Assembly: GCA_963971225.1 (NCBI GenBank)
Contig: OZ020267.1
Span: 120,397,891 to 120,461,890 of the forward strand
Source of the DNA: Melieria omissa
Lineage: Eukaryota; Arthropoda; Insecta; Diptera; Ulidiidae
Reading direction: 5' to 3'
Length of the DNA: 64,000 bases
Below the pieces are notes generated by a model. That model did not search any database. It worked only from the letters and a program-made list of their open reading frames with translations, and was not told where the DNA came from. Shown piece by piece: positions 46,567-58,151 of this stretch. Position 1 is the stretch's first letter; each line of letters opens with the position of its first letter. Position numbers and translations under genes: made by a program.

Positions 46567-48172
46567 TTAGTAAATACTCAAATCGCTTGAACGTCTATTA
46601 AAAAGCGAAAGCGTGTTAAGGTCTCCAAAATTAACGTCAGTTTTCTTCTCAACCACCGATCCATTTCTCTAAGTTTCAAAACAGATAATGGTTACAGGAG
46701 GCCAAATCTGATGAATAAAAGCCGCCTCGGCAGCCCAGTGTGAGAGGGCTTCCAACCCAGAGGTCGTGGATTCGATTGGTTTTTACTGACTTCCTCCCGA
46801 ACTCGTCTACAGTTTAATTTTTTCTTCTTTCTTATTGTTTTCCACTCTTCAGCATTACCCAGTCAGTTCCTTTACCACTCCAATAAGTTCTAATGAGCAG
46901 CTAGAGCAGATTTCATAACCAGTAGCCATTCTAGGGCAACAAAAACACCACTAAGCAGTGCCAGTTAGGACTAACGGACCACACATAACCACACAACATC
47001 CGAAAAATGCGTTGAATGATTAGGATCGTAGCACAATTCGATCAGTTTTCTCATTGCTTTTATTGAAGTTTTGCTTTTTTTCGAATATGACCAGTTTCTC
47101 TTCATTTCATACTTGAGTCGATCCAATAATTCTGTATTTCATAATTTAAAAATAAATATAACAAAAAATCCTAACAGGCGAAATGTTAGACGTTAAACTA
47201 TCGCTGCTGTCTACTAAATAATTAGGAAATGTACGAACACTCTATGACATCGAAAATATTTCATACAATTTCCCAACTCAAAAATAATACGGCGCGCTAC
47301 AATCAATCGTAAACGCTCGGCCTAAGAGCGAACTGCTCAAGCAAAACTTAAGAATCAAGCACGCTTCTTGCACATGGAAGCAATTCACGATTCGTTTGCG
47401 TGTGTTCAAGAACCGCGTCTACACCCAGAGAAATTTGGCCGTTACTTAAGTAACACGATGTATGTTATGTTACATCTACATGATACAAAAACAATACGCA
47501 AAAAAAAAACAATTTCAAAAATTTACACGACATTTTTAATACGTAGCGCCCTGTTAAAATGACATGAATATTTTTTGGTGTATTTAAAAAGATATCCTAC
47601 CAAATTAATATGAACATAGTGTTGAAAATTGTAAACATTGTATTTAATCAAGTCTTTGGATGCAGTTCTTAGTGCTACCCCAAGAGGCCAACATGTTCTG
47701 CAACAATACAAGGAACATTCAATTCTGTGGGAGATTTTAGTAGATACCATCATGGACCGTTAAGCAGAGCGTTCGCTGCCAATGACGATGAAAAATATTG
47801 TTCATTTTGCAGACGAAATAATGTTTTATTACAGCGTTGTTACTGCAACCGCCGAAACGGCAAAATCCCACTAGGAAGCTGAACGATAAAGCAACAAATG
47901 TCCTAAAGTTACAAATGTATCAAAAGAATCGGTCATTACCAGGACATACTTGGCCGTCCATGCGGTGGGTGAAAAAATTTGCAATTACAGCTAAGTGCAA
48001 GAAAAAAAACACTCTACACCTTCACATATTCATCTGCGGCGAAACAATCAAAAAGCTATTTGTTTGAAAAGTTTTTGAGCATAATTTAAGTATTTATTCG
48101 TAAACAAAAAATGGATAGAACAACAGTGGGCAATAATTGTTTTGACACGGCCTAATGTTATCTTAACCTTAA
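46567..48172. other. Gene-free stretch with a tRNA-like block
   Basis: The stretch holds the tRNA-like block at 46,722-46,785 and otherwise AT-rich sequence. Reading frames up to 76 codons have no family resemblance. Confidence 0.5.
46722..46785 (+). repeat. tRNA-like block, possible SINE head
   Basis: GGCAGCCCAGTGTGAGAGGG resembles a degenerate A box with its neighbours. GTGGATTCGATTGG, 30 bases further on, resembles a B box (GxTTCRAxxC). Between them lies a stem-loop GGG-CTTCCAA-CCC like an anticodon arm. The T arm cannot be closed, so this is not a functional tRNA. A tRNA-derived SINE head or a tRNA pseudogene are the alternatives; chance cannot be excluded. Confidence 0.3.
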
Positions 48173-48674
48173 CCCTTGACACGGCAACAGCGAATTTTTT
48201 CATCAAATGTTGTTTTTTAGATATAAACCTAAATTTACAAAAACACGTATTTTTTATTTTTTAATATACCTTAATTTTGTAAGATTTTTTTGTAAAAAAC
48301 ATTTAAAACAAAAAAAAGGGTTAAAACTTGTTTTTTTATTTTAATAAAATGAAAGTTTTTAAAGCAATTAATGCGTTTGTTGTAGCATAGTCCTACTCCG
48401 CATTTTTCGCAAAGAGTTTGTGTGTGTTTTTATTAATAAGTTTTAATAACTTTTGATTCACTAAAATAAATGCGTACAACTTTTCGCAAAAACGGTCAAA
48501 TAAGTGCTGTCAAGTAAAATTTAGCTACTTTTTCCCACTTTTAATGCCAATTTTTCAAACAAGGAACCTTGCATAGTTGTAAAATCGCAAGAAAAAATCT
48601 TTTTTATAATTACTTCCGAAATTACGGGCAATTTTACGGTTGGTTGCAGATATGCAACTGTACCGTGTAAAGGG
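48173..48674 (-). mobile_element. piggyBac remnant keeping the Cys-rich transposase end
   Basis: TTAA flanks both sides (48,169-48,172 and 48,675-48,678). The ends are inverted repeats CCCTTGACACGGCAACAG and, from the other side, CCCTTTACACGGTACAG. On the minus strand, around 48,350-48,425, one frame reads TLCEKCGVGLCYNKRINCFK. This has the CxxC...C...CF spacing of the C-terminal zinc-binding domain of piggyBac/PGBD transposases. The catalytic core is missing. Size is 502 bases. This copy ties the TTAA-bounded elements of the window to the piggyBac superfamily. Confidence 0.85.
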
Positions 48675-48678
48675 TTAA

Positions 48679-51600
48679 CCCTATGCATTTAACCAGTATT
48701 TTCTTCTTAATTATAGTGATAATTTAACTATGCGCCCTCTTAATGTCAACAAATTGTCAATGTTAAATTGACACTCAATATCATTTTAAATCAACAATAA
48801 CGAGTAATGTTAAAAATATGGTTCTTGTAAGCTAATTACACAATAGATCGTGTTAAAAAAATTTACCACAAAATTGGTGAAAATTTGGTTATATCAACAC
48901 GATTTTTTGTCTGAGTGTACTTTTCTGCCCGCGTCTGTCGCCGCAGCATTTGCAGTTCATTTATCATTTGCCACTGACAGCTGACGTTCCGATTACGAGT
49001 ATTGGTATTGAGTCCCCTCATTTGTTGTGTCCATTCCACCGACCGCCAAAGTTACAACACACCTAAAACTTTAACATTAATACTCGTCCGTCGTCGCTGT
49101 GGCTGTTGCTTCCTACAGCCACTGCCGCCTCAATCTGCAACACAACGGCGTTCGCATTATGCGCATAATGTATGCGGCCATTTTTAATACGCTCACTCAT
49201 AATTATGCTCAACTACTCATACAGCTGCAACACCACCACTGCCGCCGCCGCCGCCACTCATCATCATCATCCGCGTCAGCCACATGCACAGCCGCGACCA
49301 CATTCACTGCTCCATCCACATCCACATCCACATCCGTTTCCGCCGCCACAGCACTAGTTGATAGCCATCAGCCAGTAGTCGGTAGCTGGCGACTGCAAGC
49401 TGCGCTCCGAGCCAGCTCCATCAATGTGGCCGGCTTCTGTTCTGCATTCGCAGCTACGTGCTGGATTTTTACTACTGCAAAATATGGCAATCATTTTTCC
49501 TTAAAGTCATTCCGAAGAATGGCCAACATTTTCAATTACAACGGAATGTTGGCAAAATTTATTATGCCCGGCCATACCCTCGAACATGGCCTGCGCTAAC
49601 GCCACCACAGCCGCCGTCGCCGCCACCGCCGCGACCATCAGCAGCTTGAGCCTCAACTTCGGGAGCAGCCACAACAGCTGCCGAACGGCCGCCCGTGCTG
49701 CAGTCTCCCGCTTAAGCCGTTCAGTCCGCTTCGCTGCCATCCGAGCAAATTCATCTAATATTCATGAGAAAATTATATTTCCTTGAAAATTTTGTAGTAA
49801 TTTTTCATGCTTTTATTTTATTTGTATTTCATATTTTCTCGCTCGGTGCGCGCATTGCTTTTGCTGCTGATGTTTTTGTCTTTACTTTTTACATTTTTAT
49901 TGTTGTTGACTTCTCCTCTGGCTGCTGTTATTGTTTCTGCGGTTCGGTATTGTTTTTGTTATTTTGACTAAATACTTTTCCCTTACCCGAACGCCTGCTC
50001 AACTGCTCATTGTCTGCCCCTTGCCGCTACGCCGTCGCCCACACGATTTCGCACAGAGTCCAGGCGGTCCGCCGGTTCGTTGGTGGCTCCGAATTTTATG
50101 TTATTAAGGCGTGTTGAAGCTTCTGCTCTTCCTCCACGCTCGTCCCTTGCGTATCGGAACGTAGCCGAAATTGGGCTGGTTGCCTGCGTAGGGGCGAGGG
50201 GAGTGTGTTTTCTTGAACAACAACAAATTTCCAGGCATCAACCTTGTACTGCTATAGCACCCTGCTATAGCTTATAAGCACGGGCGTAGCTAATGGGGAA
50301 GTAGGGGAGTTAGAGTTTCCTCACCCTGTTTTCAACTTCGGTACAATAAACTTTTGACAATGTTTACAGAATGTTGCCTTTTTCACTGATGTTAACAATA
50401 AATATAATGGCAAAGCCGCTTATGAAAAAGTCCTTTAGGTTAAAATACGTTAATCATTGTCTCAGTGAAAAGTGAAACACTTCCTATAGAGTTATCAGTC
50501 ACAGCAATGTCGGTGGCCAGGATAAAAACCCCCTAATGACGTTATTTGGCTACTTTCTCATTGTAAATTGCTATTAGTTATATTAGTACTACATATATTT
50601 GGACAATAAGGTTAGGCAGCGATAAGTGTGGGCGACTCAGATCGCACATCTACTCGGAGGTCGAAGTAACCCATTGTGAATAATTTATCTTTTTTTTCTC
50701 TGGAACTAATCTATAGTATAAATCCGAGACAAATCAGGTCGACCACTTAATGAAGGAGAGTCCACCACCACCGTCCTCCAAACAGTGAACGATGTTCATT
50801 TGCAATCCCCAATTTCCGAAAGCCCTTTTATAAATATAAACGACATTCATGCTCTTTTCCGCCCCAATCTCCAGGTTTCACCTCTAAGAGAGCCTAGAAT
50901 CCGATATTGTGTCGAGGTTTTTGCCTCGGATAAGAGGCAAGAAGTATTTCGTATCTCCCGGTCGATACCCAAGACAGTCTGGAAGTCTGGTCTATTTCAA
51001 ACAAGTATGGGCGAACCTTGGGCAGGTTCTTTTAGAAGAGCTGCCAGGTTTCTCCTCGGGAAGAAATGCTAACGTCGGTACCACGACAATCGAGTTACTA
51101 GTTCAAGGAGAAGGTTTTAGTAGGTAAAAATCAGGCATGCCGACTCACGCCCAGACCACCTTACTCTGTTCATTTGGAGAGTTCAATTCAAGCAGACTTC
51201 ATTCCAGAATACTTCCGTCTCTGCCGACGGTGAAAGTCCAAATGAATAATGTTTTCACAATTTTCTTTCAGTTGCAAATGGGACATTGTTTGAGTAAGAA
51301 GGCAAATCGGTTTCAAACATGGATTCAAAAGTATAAACCAACAAGGTTTTCTTTATAGCCCATGGAATCAATGGACTGCGAAAAAACATGCACAACAAAC
51401 ACACAAGATCGGTAAAATTTTATCGTTTTGGGAAGTAAACCTGGTTAACGTCAAAATTTTTCGAAAATCGGTTTCGTTTCATGAATTAAACCATTTCTTC
51501 ATATCGTTCACAATTAATGGCAAAAACCGTTAGACCGCAACGTGAAGTTCTCAATTAGTCTGACACTGGGTGACAGATGCCGCTCAAACAAATATGAAAA

Positions 51601-54046
51601 GCGAACCACAAAAAACAAAAAACGCATTCGGTTTACTCTTTTCCAAAAAACTTTGACAACACTACTTTGCATAGCACTTTCACAAACTTTTGCCTTGTGC
51701 ATACGTAACTTTAGACTCTTAAGTTGCGTACACAAGCGTCGAATTATTAAAAACAATTTGAAACTGACAGCCGGAGTTTAACTTTAATTTTTTCCTTAAA
51801 CTTTTAATGAATTGCAACAAACTTGAAAAGTTGCAAGTGTGTTGCATTCTGTATCCTTTTTCACATTTCTGCCGGTGTTTATTTGAAGAATGTTCATGTC
51901 CGTTTTCAGGCTGCAATTGTAAACATTAATTGCTGCGCTGTGGCTCCCTCCTCCCCACCAACCGGTACTTAACCAGCACTTTAGCATAAACTCGCGTTGT
52001 AACTTGTCTATCCTCCTCATTGTTGCGCTCTGTTGCCATTTCTGTTTTCCATTATTAATAATTGTTTGCTCTCCTTCCAAGAAACGACTTTTTTAATTAC
52101 AACAAAATTCATAGTTGGCCAGCTGAAAGAGATGAGAACGATTCAGTAAATGAAGCCGACACGAAGACGAGCCGCAACCGTAAGTGACGAGTAATAGAAA
52201 AGCCAAAAAAGGGACTGAGCTATAGTTCGGAAGGGGGGCTGACCGAGCACTTGGGGACGCCACAAATGACGTATGCCGGCTCTGTGCGCCTTGTGAGCTA
52301 AATGGAATGGAATCGAGTTCAGTTGAGTGAAATTCTTGAAGCAATGCGTCAGATGAGATGATTGAAAGCTTTGTTGTCTTGCAGTGGCCGACAAGTGTTT
52401 GTTATGTGCGGGTGTTATGCCTTTTCTGTTTCACCGATTATGTTTTCCACAACTTGACGCCGTTTAGGGAAAAGTTCATTATGTTTACTATTTTCGTTGC
52501 TGCACATGACAAATGGCACAAATTGCAGCTAAACGAGCCAGCAAAGCGATTTTTCATTTTGTTTTATTTTTTTGTTCCATTTGCAACGGGGTTGTATTTT
52601 AAGAAATGTTTTCATTGAATATTTCCAATACATATACACATCTCCGAAACCCAAAAGGCAAATTCCGGGATTCAACGAAATTAAAGCAACGAACACCGAA
52701 CCTAATTGAATGTAACTACCAGCCAGCAAAGGTCGCTTGCCACGCGTATCCAGCCGATTGGCGGTCGAAAACCATAATTGACCATTACAAAAAGTCACGA
52801 TTACATGGGGAATTGTCAATAAAAGTTAGCTCTGAGTGAGAACACTGCTGTCACAATTGTCGCCGTCACAAAGTGTGTTTAATTGCTACTTTTCGCTTGC
52901 ATGTTTCACACGGTTCACATGAGGCGACATGGCTCGAAGCCATCTAAACCATTTCTCACTACACTACACACCTGTGGGCCAGTCGAAAACTGCTCGAAAC
53001 TGTTCCACCGTGTGCTGCAAATTGGCGCAATTAAAATTCCACATCGGTCACAGACAGTATGGGGCATGTGGCATCCGGTCCGCACTCGTACGCTACGTAC
53101 ACCTGTGTCCACGAGTTTGACCTTAAAATATCGCAGAGTAGTAGTGCAGTCGTTTTGGCTACAACTACCAACAAAATTTGTTTATCAAAGGCCGAAAGTT
53201 AATGTTCTCTGCCTGCTCTCTCTAAAAACGACAAAAACGACCACTAGATCTGATATATCACTTTGCAAGTCCATTTTGCCACGCACCAAGTGTACACTTA
53301 TACATACATTTCTCATGAATATGAAAAATTGTGCTCGCTACGCTTTTATGATGCTTGCGAAACATTACATATTGATTTATGTGCGGTAGTATAAAAATTA
53401 TGTATTAATTTTAGTGCTACATAACGATTCCCACACCCAGTGGGCGCAGCGAAGTCGAAATTCGGTTAAAAATTTTCAAGTCATTCTGCGCCACAAAGAA
53501 AATACAGACTTACACGTTCGAGTATTTTGATGTTTTTCAGTACGTTACATTCAAAACCATTGTAATATCCTTCATTTAGGCTTCAGTCTTTAATTTTCCA
53601 CTTGTTGACTTAAAGAGTTGAAACAACTTTGAAGATTTGTTATTGGAGTATGTGAAAAGAATCGATCCATGGAAAACTGCCCACCTAGTTTGCACTGGGC
53701 GCACGCTCCGAGGCGCTATGACATCAACAATTGGTCCTTTGAAATTTTTTTTCACTCTAAGATCAACTAGACTGATTTTACAACCCGAAAACATTGTTGA
53801 AGCCAAAAGAAATCGATTTTCCCAAAATTCGAATCGTAAAAGAGACTAATTGGCCTATTACCACGTTTGCTGTTTTTAGTAGTAGTAGTAGTATTAGTAG
53901 TAGTAGTAGTAGTAGAAGTAGTAGTAGTAGTAGTAGTAAGCACTTCATAACAAAATTTTAAACCCACAAATCAAAAAAGCAAAACTCATCGGACCTGATA
54001 AATACGTACTAAAAATTTGAAAGATGACAAATATTTTGGCATTGTT
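48679..54046. other. Gene-free stretch
   Basis: 49,000-49,760 is a GC-rich island with CAC/CCA and CATCAT repeats; its longest frame (166 codons, 49,099) is low-complexity His/Ser/Thr/Ala and lacks a domain. 50,280-51,130 looks like decayed transposon sequence: paired short frames give GEPWAGSF and LEELPGF-like peptides, but the family was not identified. 51,500-53,560 is mixed. No supported gene. Confidence 0.45.
53878..53938. repeat. AGT trinucleotide microsatellite
   Basis: About 20 AGT units with ATT and GAA interruptions. Confidence 0.95.
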
Positions 54047-54050
54047 TTAA

Positions 54051-54287
54051 CCCTTTCGGGACGGAGTTTAATTTAGAAATCCAAAATACTCTCAGAAGAA
54101 ATATTCTCATTTTATGAATGTTGGGGTTAGAAAATTATATTGGATGCTCACAAATTCTGAAATGATCCTTTTATCCGGGATCACCGAAATCGAAAAAATA
54201 TTTTACGTGGGTCGTACGATTTGAATAATTGTTTTGAGGGGCATTAAAAACTTGCTGGGACGTATTATCCCAGTAGTCACGAAAGGG
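54051..54287. mobile_element. piggyBac-type MITE, CCCTTTCG ends
   Basis: TTAA outside both ends (54,047-54,050 and 54,288-54,291). The ends are CCCTTTCGGGAC at the left and, read inward from the right, CCCTTTCGTGAC: 12 bp with one mismatch. The CCCTTT start after TTAA is characteristic of piggyBac-like ends. A small internal palindrome (GCTGGGACGTATTATCCCAG) lies near the right end. 237 bases, no coding. Confidence 0.85.
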
Positions 54288-54320
54288 TTAAGGCCGACGA
54301 AATAGCACTATTTAAATTTA

Positions 54321-54593
54321 CACGTTCACGCCGGCGCGGGCCACCGGTGGCCCGCACTAGATTATCTCATCGGGCGACGCGTATCGCCGGTGGCCCACAC
54401 TAGATTATCTCATCGGGCGACGCGTATCGCCGGTGGTACGCATTCGATTGTGCTATTAGACGCTGAAAATAAAATGATGAAAATTTAACGTATTTTCATT
54501 AAAAAGATTTAATGAAAGCCAGATGAGGCACAGCATTAATTTCAGCGCCGCCTCACAGCAAAGACAATGAAAATCGGCCCCGGCGTGAACGTG
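54321..54593. mobile_element. Second small TTAA-type MITE with a 43-bp tandem repeat
   Basis: The ends are CACGTTCACGCCGG at the left and its reverse complement at the right. TTAA is present outside the right end (54,594-54,597), while the left has TTTA (54,317-54,320), probably a mutated TTAA. Inside, a 43-base unit beginning CCGGTGGCCC and containing GATTATCTCATCGGGCGACG is present twice in tandem and starts a third time. The GC-rich ends contrast with the AT-rich surroundings. It starts only 29 bases after the previous element's TTAA. Confidence 0.75.
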
Positions 54594-54597
54594 TTAA

Positions 54598-56838
54598 AAG
54601 ATAAATCTGTTCTGCATTGCCAAATATGTTAATTTCTCTATGAATAATTTTAGCGAGAAAGGAAAGCAAGGAAGACGAATTCACCAAGATTTATTGAACT
54701 TCGAAAGACGCTACCAAGAATTTTTGATCCAGGGTTTGATGATCTGCTATGAACGACGTGCTGACTGAATGGATTAATAATGCATGAATTTTCTGTCACG
54801 TTCAATGTCTTTTAGTCCTATAAAAGATGATCCAAAGATCAGAGATGTTAATAATTCATTAAAAAAAATATATGATATGTGCGCCACCGTCCCATTCAAA
54901 ATTTTTGTTTTATAAAATGGGCTTTCAAGTGTTCCCCAGACGGTTGTGTTCTCTATACATACCTACCCTCTATCTACAACTCTTAAGGGGGCTGCCATAC
55001 AAAACTAGTAATTTTCAATGGAATTGGCTCCCACTTGTAAAGATAGTAAAGTAAGGGCAGAAACATCGTTTGTTGTAAACTTGCAATAAACATGCAGAAA
55101 ATCGGTGCCACTGCCTACGTTCAGCGCAAATAACTTAAACACTACACTGTCAATTTCACCGTCTCGATAGTTTCAGATGCATTCTTTCTCTTTACACTCT
55201 CATTGTTGCACAAGTTGTTAAAATCTAATCAATCTTGGCAATTGTAGTGAGCCTTGAACCTTCCATCTTCGAGCCACTCATGTTATCACGTCTATCGACA
55301 CAACACGCCGCGACACACCCGCCACCTGCCGCCGGTCGGGCGCCAGCCGTGCTCGACCTAATCTCGTATTTGTGCACTATTACCGCCTGACGCAGGTAAA
55401 TTGCGGTTTTCGCCCAGCGTTTACAAAGCCGGCAGCTTCTTTCGAATTCAGCTTCTTCCACTGCTGGCGCTCTTTCAAATACCACACACCTGTGTAACTG
55501 TGTGGCAAAAGCCGCAATCCTCGGCGCATTCATCGAGCGAGATTTTCGCCTCGTTGTGTCAATTACGAGGAGTGATTGATGCCCCATCATTCATACGAAC
55601 ACGGCAGTTCGAAGGTAACCCAAAGCAGCTGATGATTCAAGCAGGTGACGGCTCAATGCGAGCAACCGGAGCATCAACGGGCGCCTGGGTAGATGGTTAG
55701 ATGAATGGATGGAATGGTCGCTGCTTCTAGTGGTTGTTGTCGCACTGCCGCTGCTGGAGCGAATGCACGAACGAGCCCCAAAATTTGTGCGAACGTCCAC
55801 AATGACACCTGATTGAGATTGTCATGTTGAGACGCTTTCATATTTAACGGCACACACACCGGCGCACTGGTGTGCAAAAATGAGCATATGGCAGCTCCAA
55901 AATGTGCCGTCGGATAGTAAGCAAAGTGAAATGGAGGTGAGGGACTTGATGGTGAGCGCTTGGCAAGTGGCTCGCTTGCGGATATTAAATATACTCGGCG
56001 AAAAATCACTTTTAGCCAATTGCACATATTCGAAATTTCGGCAAAGAAACGCAACACTTAAATTCGGACCCATAACAATTCAACTAGCCGGGCGGGCAGC
56101 ACTTTGTGCGTGGGCTCCAACAGCACTGCTGTCCGCCTCATTAGCATGTGTCAAAATATTATTGCCACGACATCGGGTCAGGCAAACAGAGCAGCGGCTG
56201 AAAAGTGGCCATTGGTGCCATATGTTTTGGTTGTGTGGGTACTGAACAAGCTGCTTGCCGCTAACGCATGCAAATAGCAAGTCAGGTCCGCCGCAGCCCC
56301 AAAGCAAAAACCATATGTCGAAAACTCACGTGATGTCGAAATGCCACATTAGCATCGGCTGCCTGCACACACACACACATACCACTTTTACGAGACAACT
56401 GTGCGCCATTTACCATTTGGAATAAATTTCGTATGAACGCAGATTTTACACACACACAACTCAGCACGCAAAATTGGCGAGCCGCCAACGTTACGGGCGG
56501 TTTTTCGTGCTCGATTCACTGTAAAAAAGGATTTTCGGTGACATCATTGTTCGTGCTCACGCACACAAGGACGCAGTCAAACATGTAGGCACATATATCC
56601 TGTCAGTAAAGTATCGGTAATCGATAAGTAAAAACGTCCACGCTTATGATTTGTTCATTTTTTTCTGGTAGCACTGTACTTAATTACTTTAGCCAAACAT
56701 CAATTTATGAACCCTTCACTAGTTTATTAAGAGCAGCTAAATGTTAAACATGAGGAAAAGCGAAAGAGATAGTTGAAGACTTGTCTCGTTCTGGGGAACC
56801 ATCGTCAACCTTTTAAGCTGATGAAATCAACCAAAGAG
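54598..56838. other. Gene-free stretch
   Basis: It contains the dispersed 70-bp repeat at 54,999-55,068, preceded by TTAAGGGGGC (54,983), which looks like one end of another TTAA-bounded element without a matching partner. 55,260-55,790 is GC-richer with overlapping frames and no domains. No supported gene. Confidence 0.5.
54999..55068 (+). repeat. Dispersed repeat, copy 1
   Basis: A 70-base block (starting ACAAAACTAGTAATTTTCAA, with GCTCCCACTTGTAA inside) recurs at 59,634-59,703 with roughly 88% identity by eye. It is directly preceded by TTAAGGGGGCTGCCAT and so is probably the end of a TTAA-bounded transposon. Confidence 0.75.
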
Positions 56839-56842
56839 TTAA

Positions 56843-57554
56843 GGGGGGTAGCCACTGTCACGGGTCAAAAAATTAGTGATTTTAAACATTTTTTTTACCG
56901 AGTAAATATAAGAATTTTTGGATCGGGTTTTTTTATTTTATTAAGCACACATCTAGTAATATTTCCACAAATGTTTATTAAAAAATATTAAGTAGTTTAA
57001 ACAATAGAGATGATCCCGTAGCGCTTGAAAAAAAATTCCCCCTCCATGGCGGCATCGATTTCTCAAAAACCGGTACTCTGCAAAAAAAAAAAATTTATTG
57101 TAATCTGTATGAATGTAGTTATCGTTGTACGTAGCCGTTTTTTTTATTTTGATTTTTCGCAAAATGGCGACCGATTGAAAATATTTCCTTTTTTTCGACC
57201 TTTTTTTTGGTTTTGAGACAGTTTAAAAAATAGTAAAAAACAAAATTTTCCAAATCGGCTACTCTTATCCTTAACCACTACTAAGACGAACAAAACAAAA
57301 AAAAATTTAGAAATCGGTTCATAATTGTTCGAGTTATTGATGCCGCCAGTTCAAAAAAATCATTTCGAGAAAAACGCGTTTAAAGTTTTGAGTTCATTTC
57401 CATTTCCAGTCGCCCTACCTGCTCTCGCTGAAATCGTTGTAACTTAGTCAATTTTTGAAATTTTGACTTGAAATTTTGTACACATATTTTTGAATATATA
57501 AGCTTTGATTTAAAACAAAAAAATTTTTTTGACCCGTCACAGTGGCTATCCCCC
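56843..57554. mobile_element. TTAA-bounded MITE, GGGGGTAGCCACTG ends
   Basis: TTAA outside both ends (56,839-56,842 and 57,555-57,558). The inverted ends are GGGGGGTAGCCACTGTCACG then GGTCAAAAAA at the left, and read inward from the right GGGGGATAGCCACTGTGACG then GGTCAAAAAA: 30 bp with two mismatches. The 712-base interior is A/T-rich with no transposase. Start and length are like the foldback element at 42,267, though the interior and ends differ, so it is a sister family at best. Confidence 0.87.
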
Positions 57555-57558
57555 TTAA

Positions 57559-58086
57559 CTTAATAATCGTTATTGCATTTACATCGCCCCGGGGCTTGTT
57601 CCAAAAAATAATAATTTGCTACAAAAGCAACTACTCTTAGTAGTTCTCTTCAGTTGTGCTGAATCACCGCACTTCTGAAAAGTATCACAACCAGTAATGT
57701 GATTTGAGTCCACAAGTTTGACATGCAAGCAATAAAAGTCTTAAAAATTAGGTACGAAATAGAAGCTGAAAGAAGAAACAAGTTGAAGAGTTAAAAATTG
57801 AATGAGAAAATCTGAAGAAGATGAAGTAGTCGTTAATTTTACAAGACAATGATGTGTAGAAAACATGGAGCTCCAGTTGGGACAGAACTAAGGCCACAAC
57901 CACAATTATCAATCAATCAACTACAGGTCTGACCCATATGACTTCTTTTTGCACCATACACCAAAAATGTCCGATCCTCGTAAGCAAAATTCGTAAAAAA
58001 ATTAATTTGAAGTGTGTTTCGTTGATCAAAGTTGAAAAAACGCTGTCATTCTCGTATATTCATGCAAATGTTTGATCAAATTGTGT
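57559..58086. other. Intergenic stretch
   Basis: AT-rich sequence with nothing recognised. Confidence 0.5.
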
Positions 58087-58088
58087 AT

Positions 58089-58136
<48 letters not shown>

Positions 58137-58151
58137 TAAATAAATAAATAA
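58087..58151. repeat. (TTTA)n followed by (AATA)n, inverted microsatellite
   Basis: About 12 TTTA units followed by four TAAA units in the complementary phase, so the junction is a palindrome near 58,134. It sits directly at the truncated 5' side of the retroelement. Confidence 0.9.

Noticed and set aside
49099..49599. 166-codon plus-strand frame
   Set aside because: Low-complexity His/Ser/Thr/Ala sequence in a GC island with other overlapping open frames; no domain, no start or splice support.
50760..51130. Possible retroelement 5' region with peptides such as GEPWAGSF
   Set aside because: Could not be tied to a named family from the sequence alone; mentioned only as part of the gene-free stretch.
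52883..53389. 168-codon plus-strand frame
   Set aside because: No recognisable domain or codon bias like the Fas3 exons; a chance open frame.
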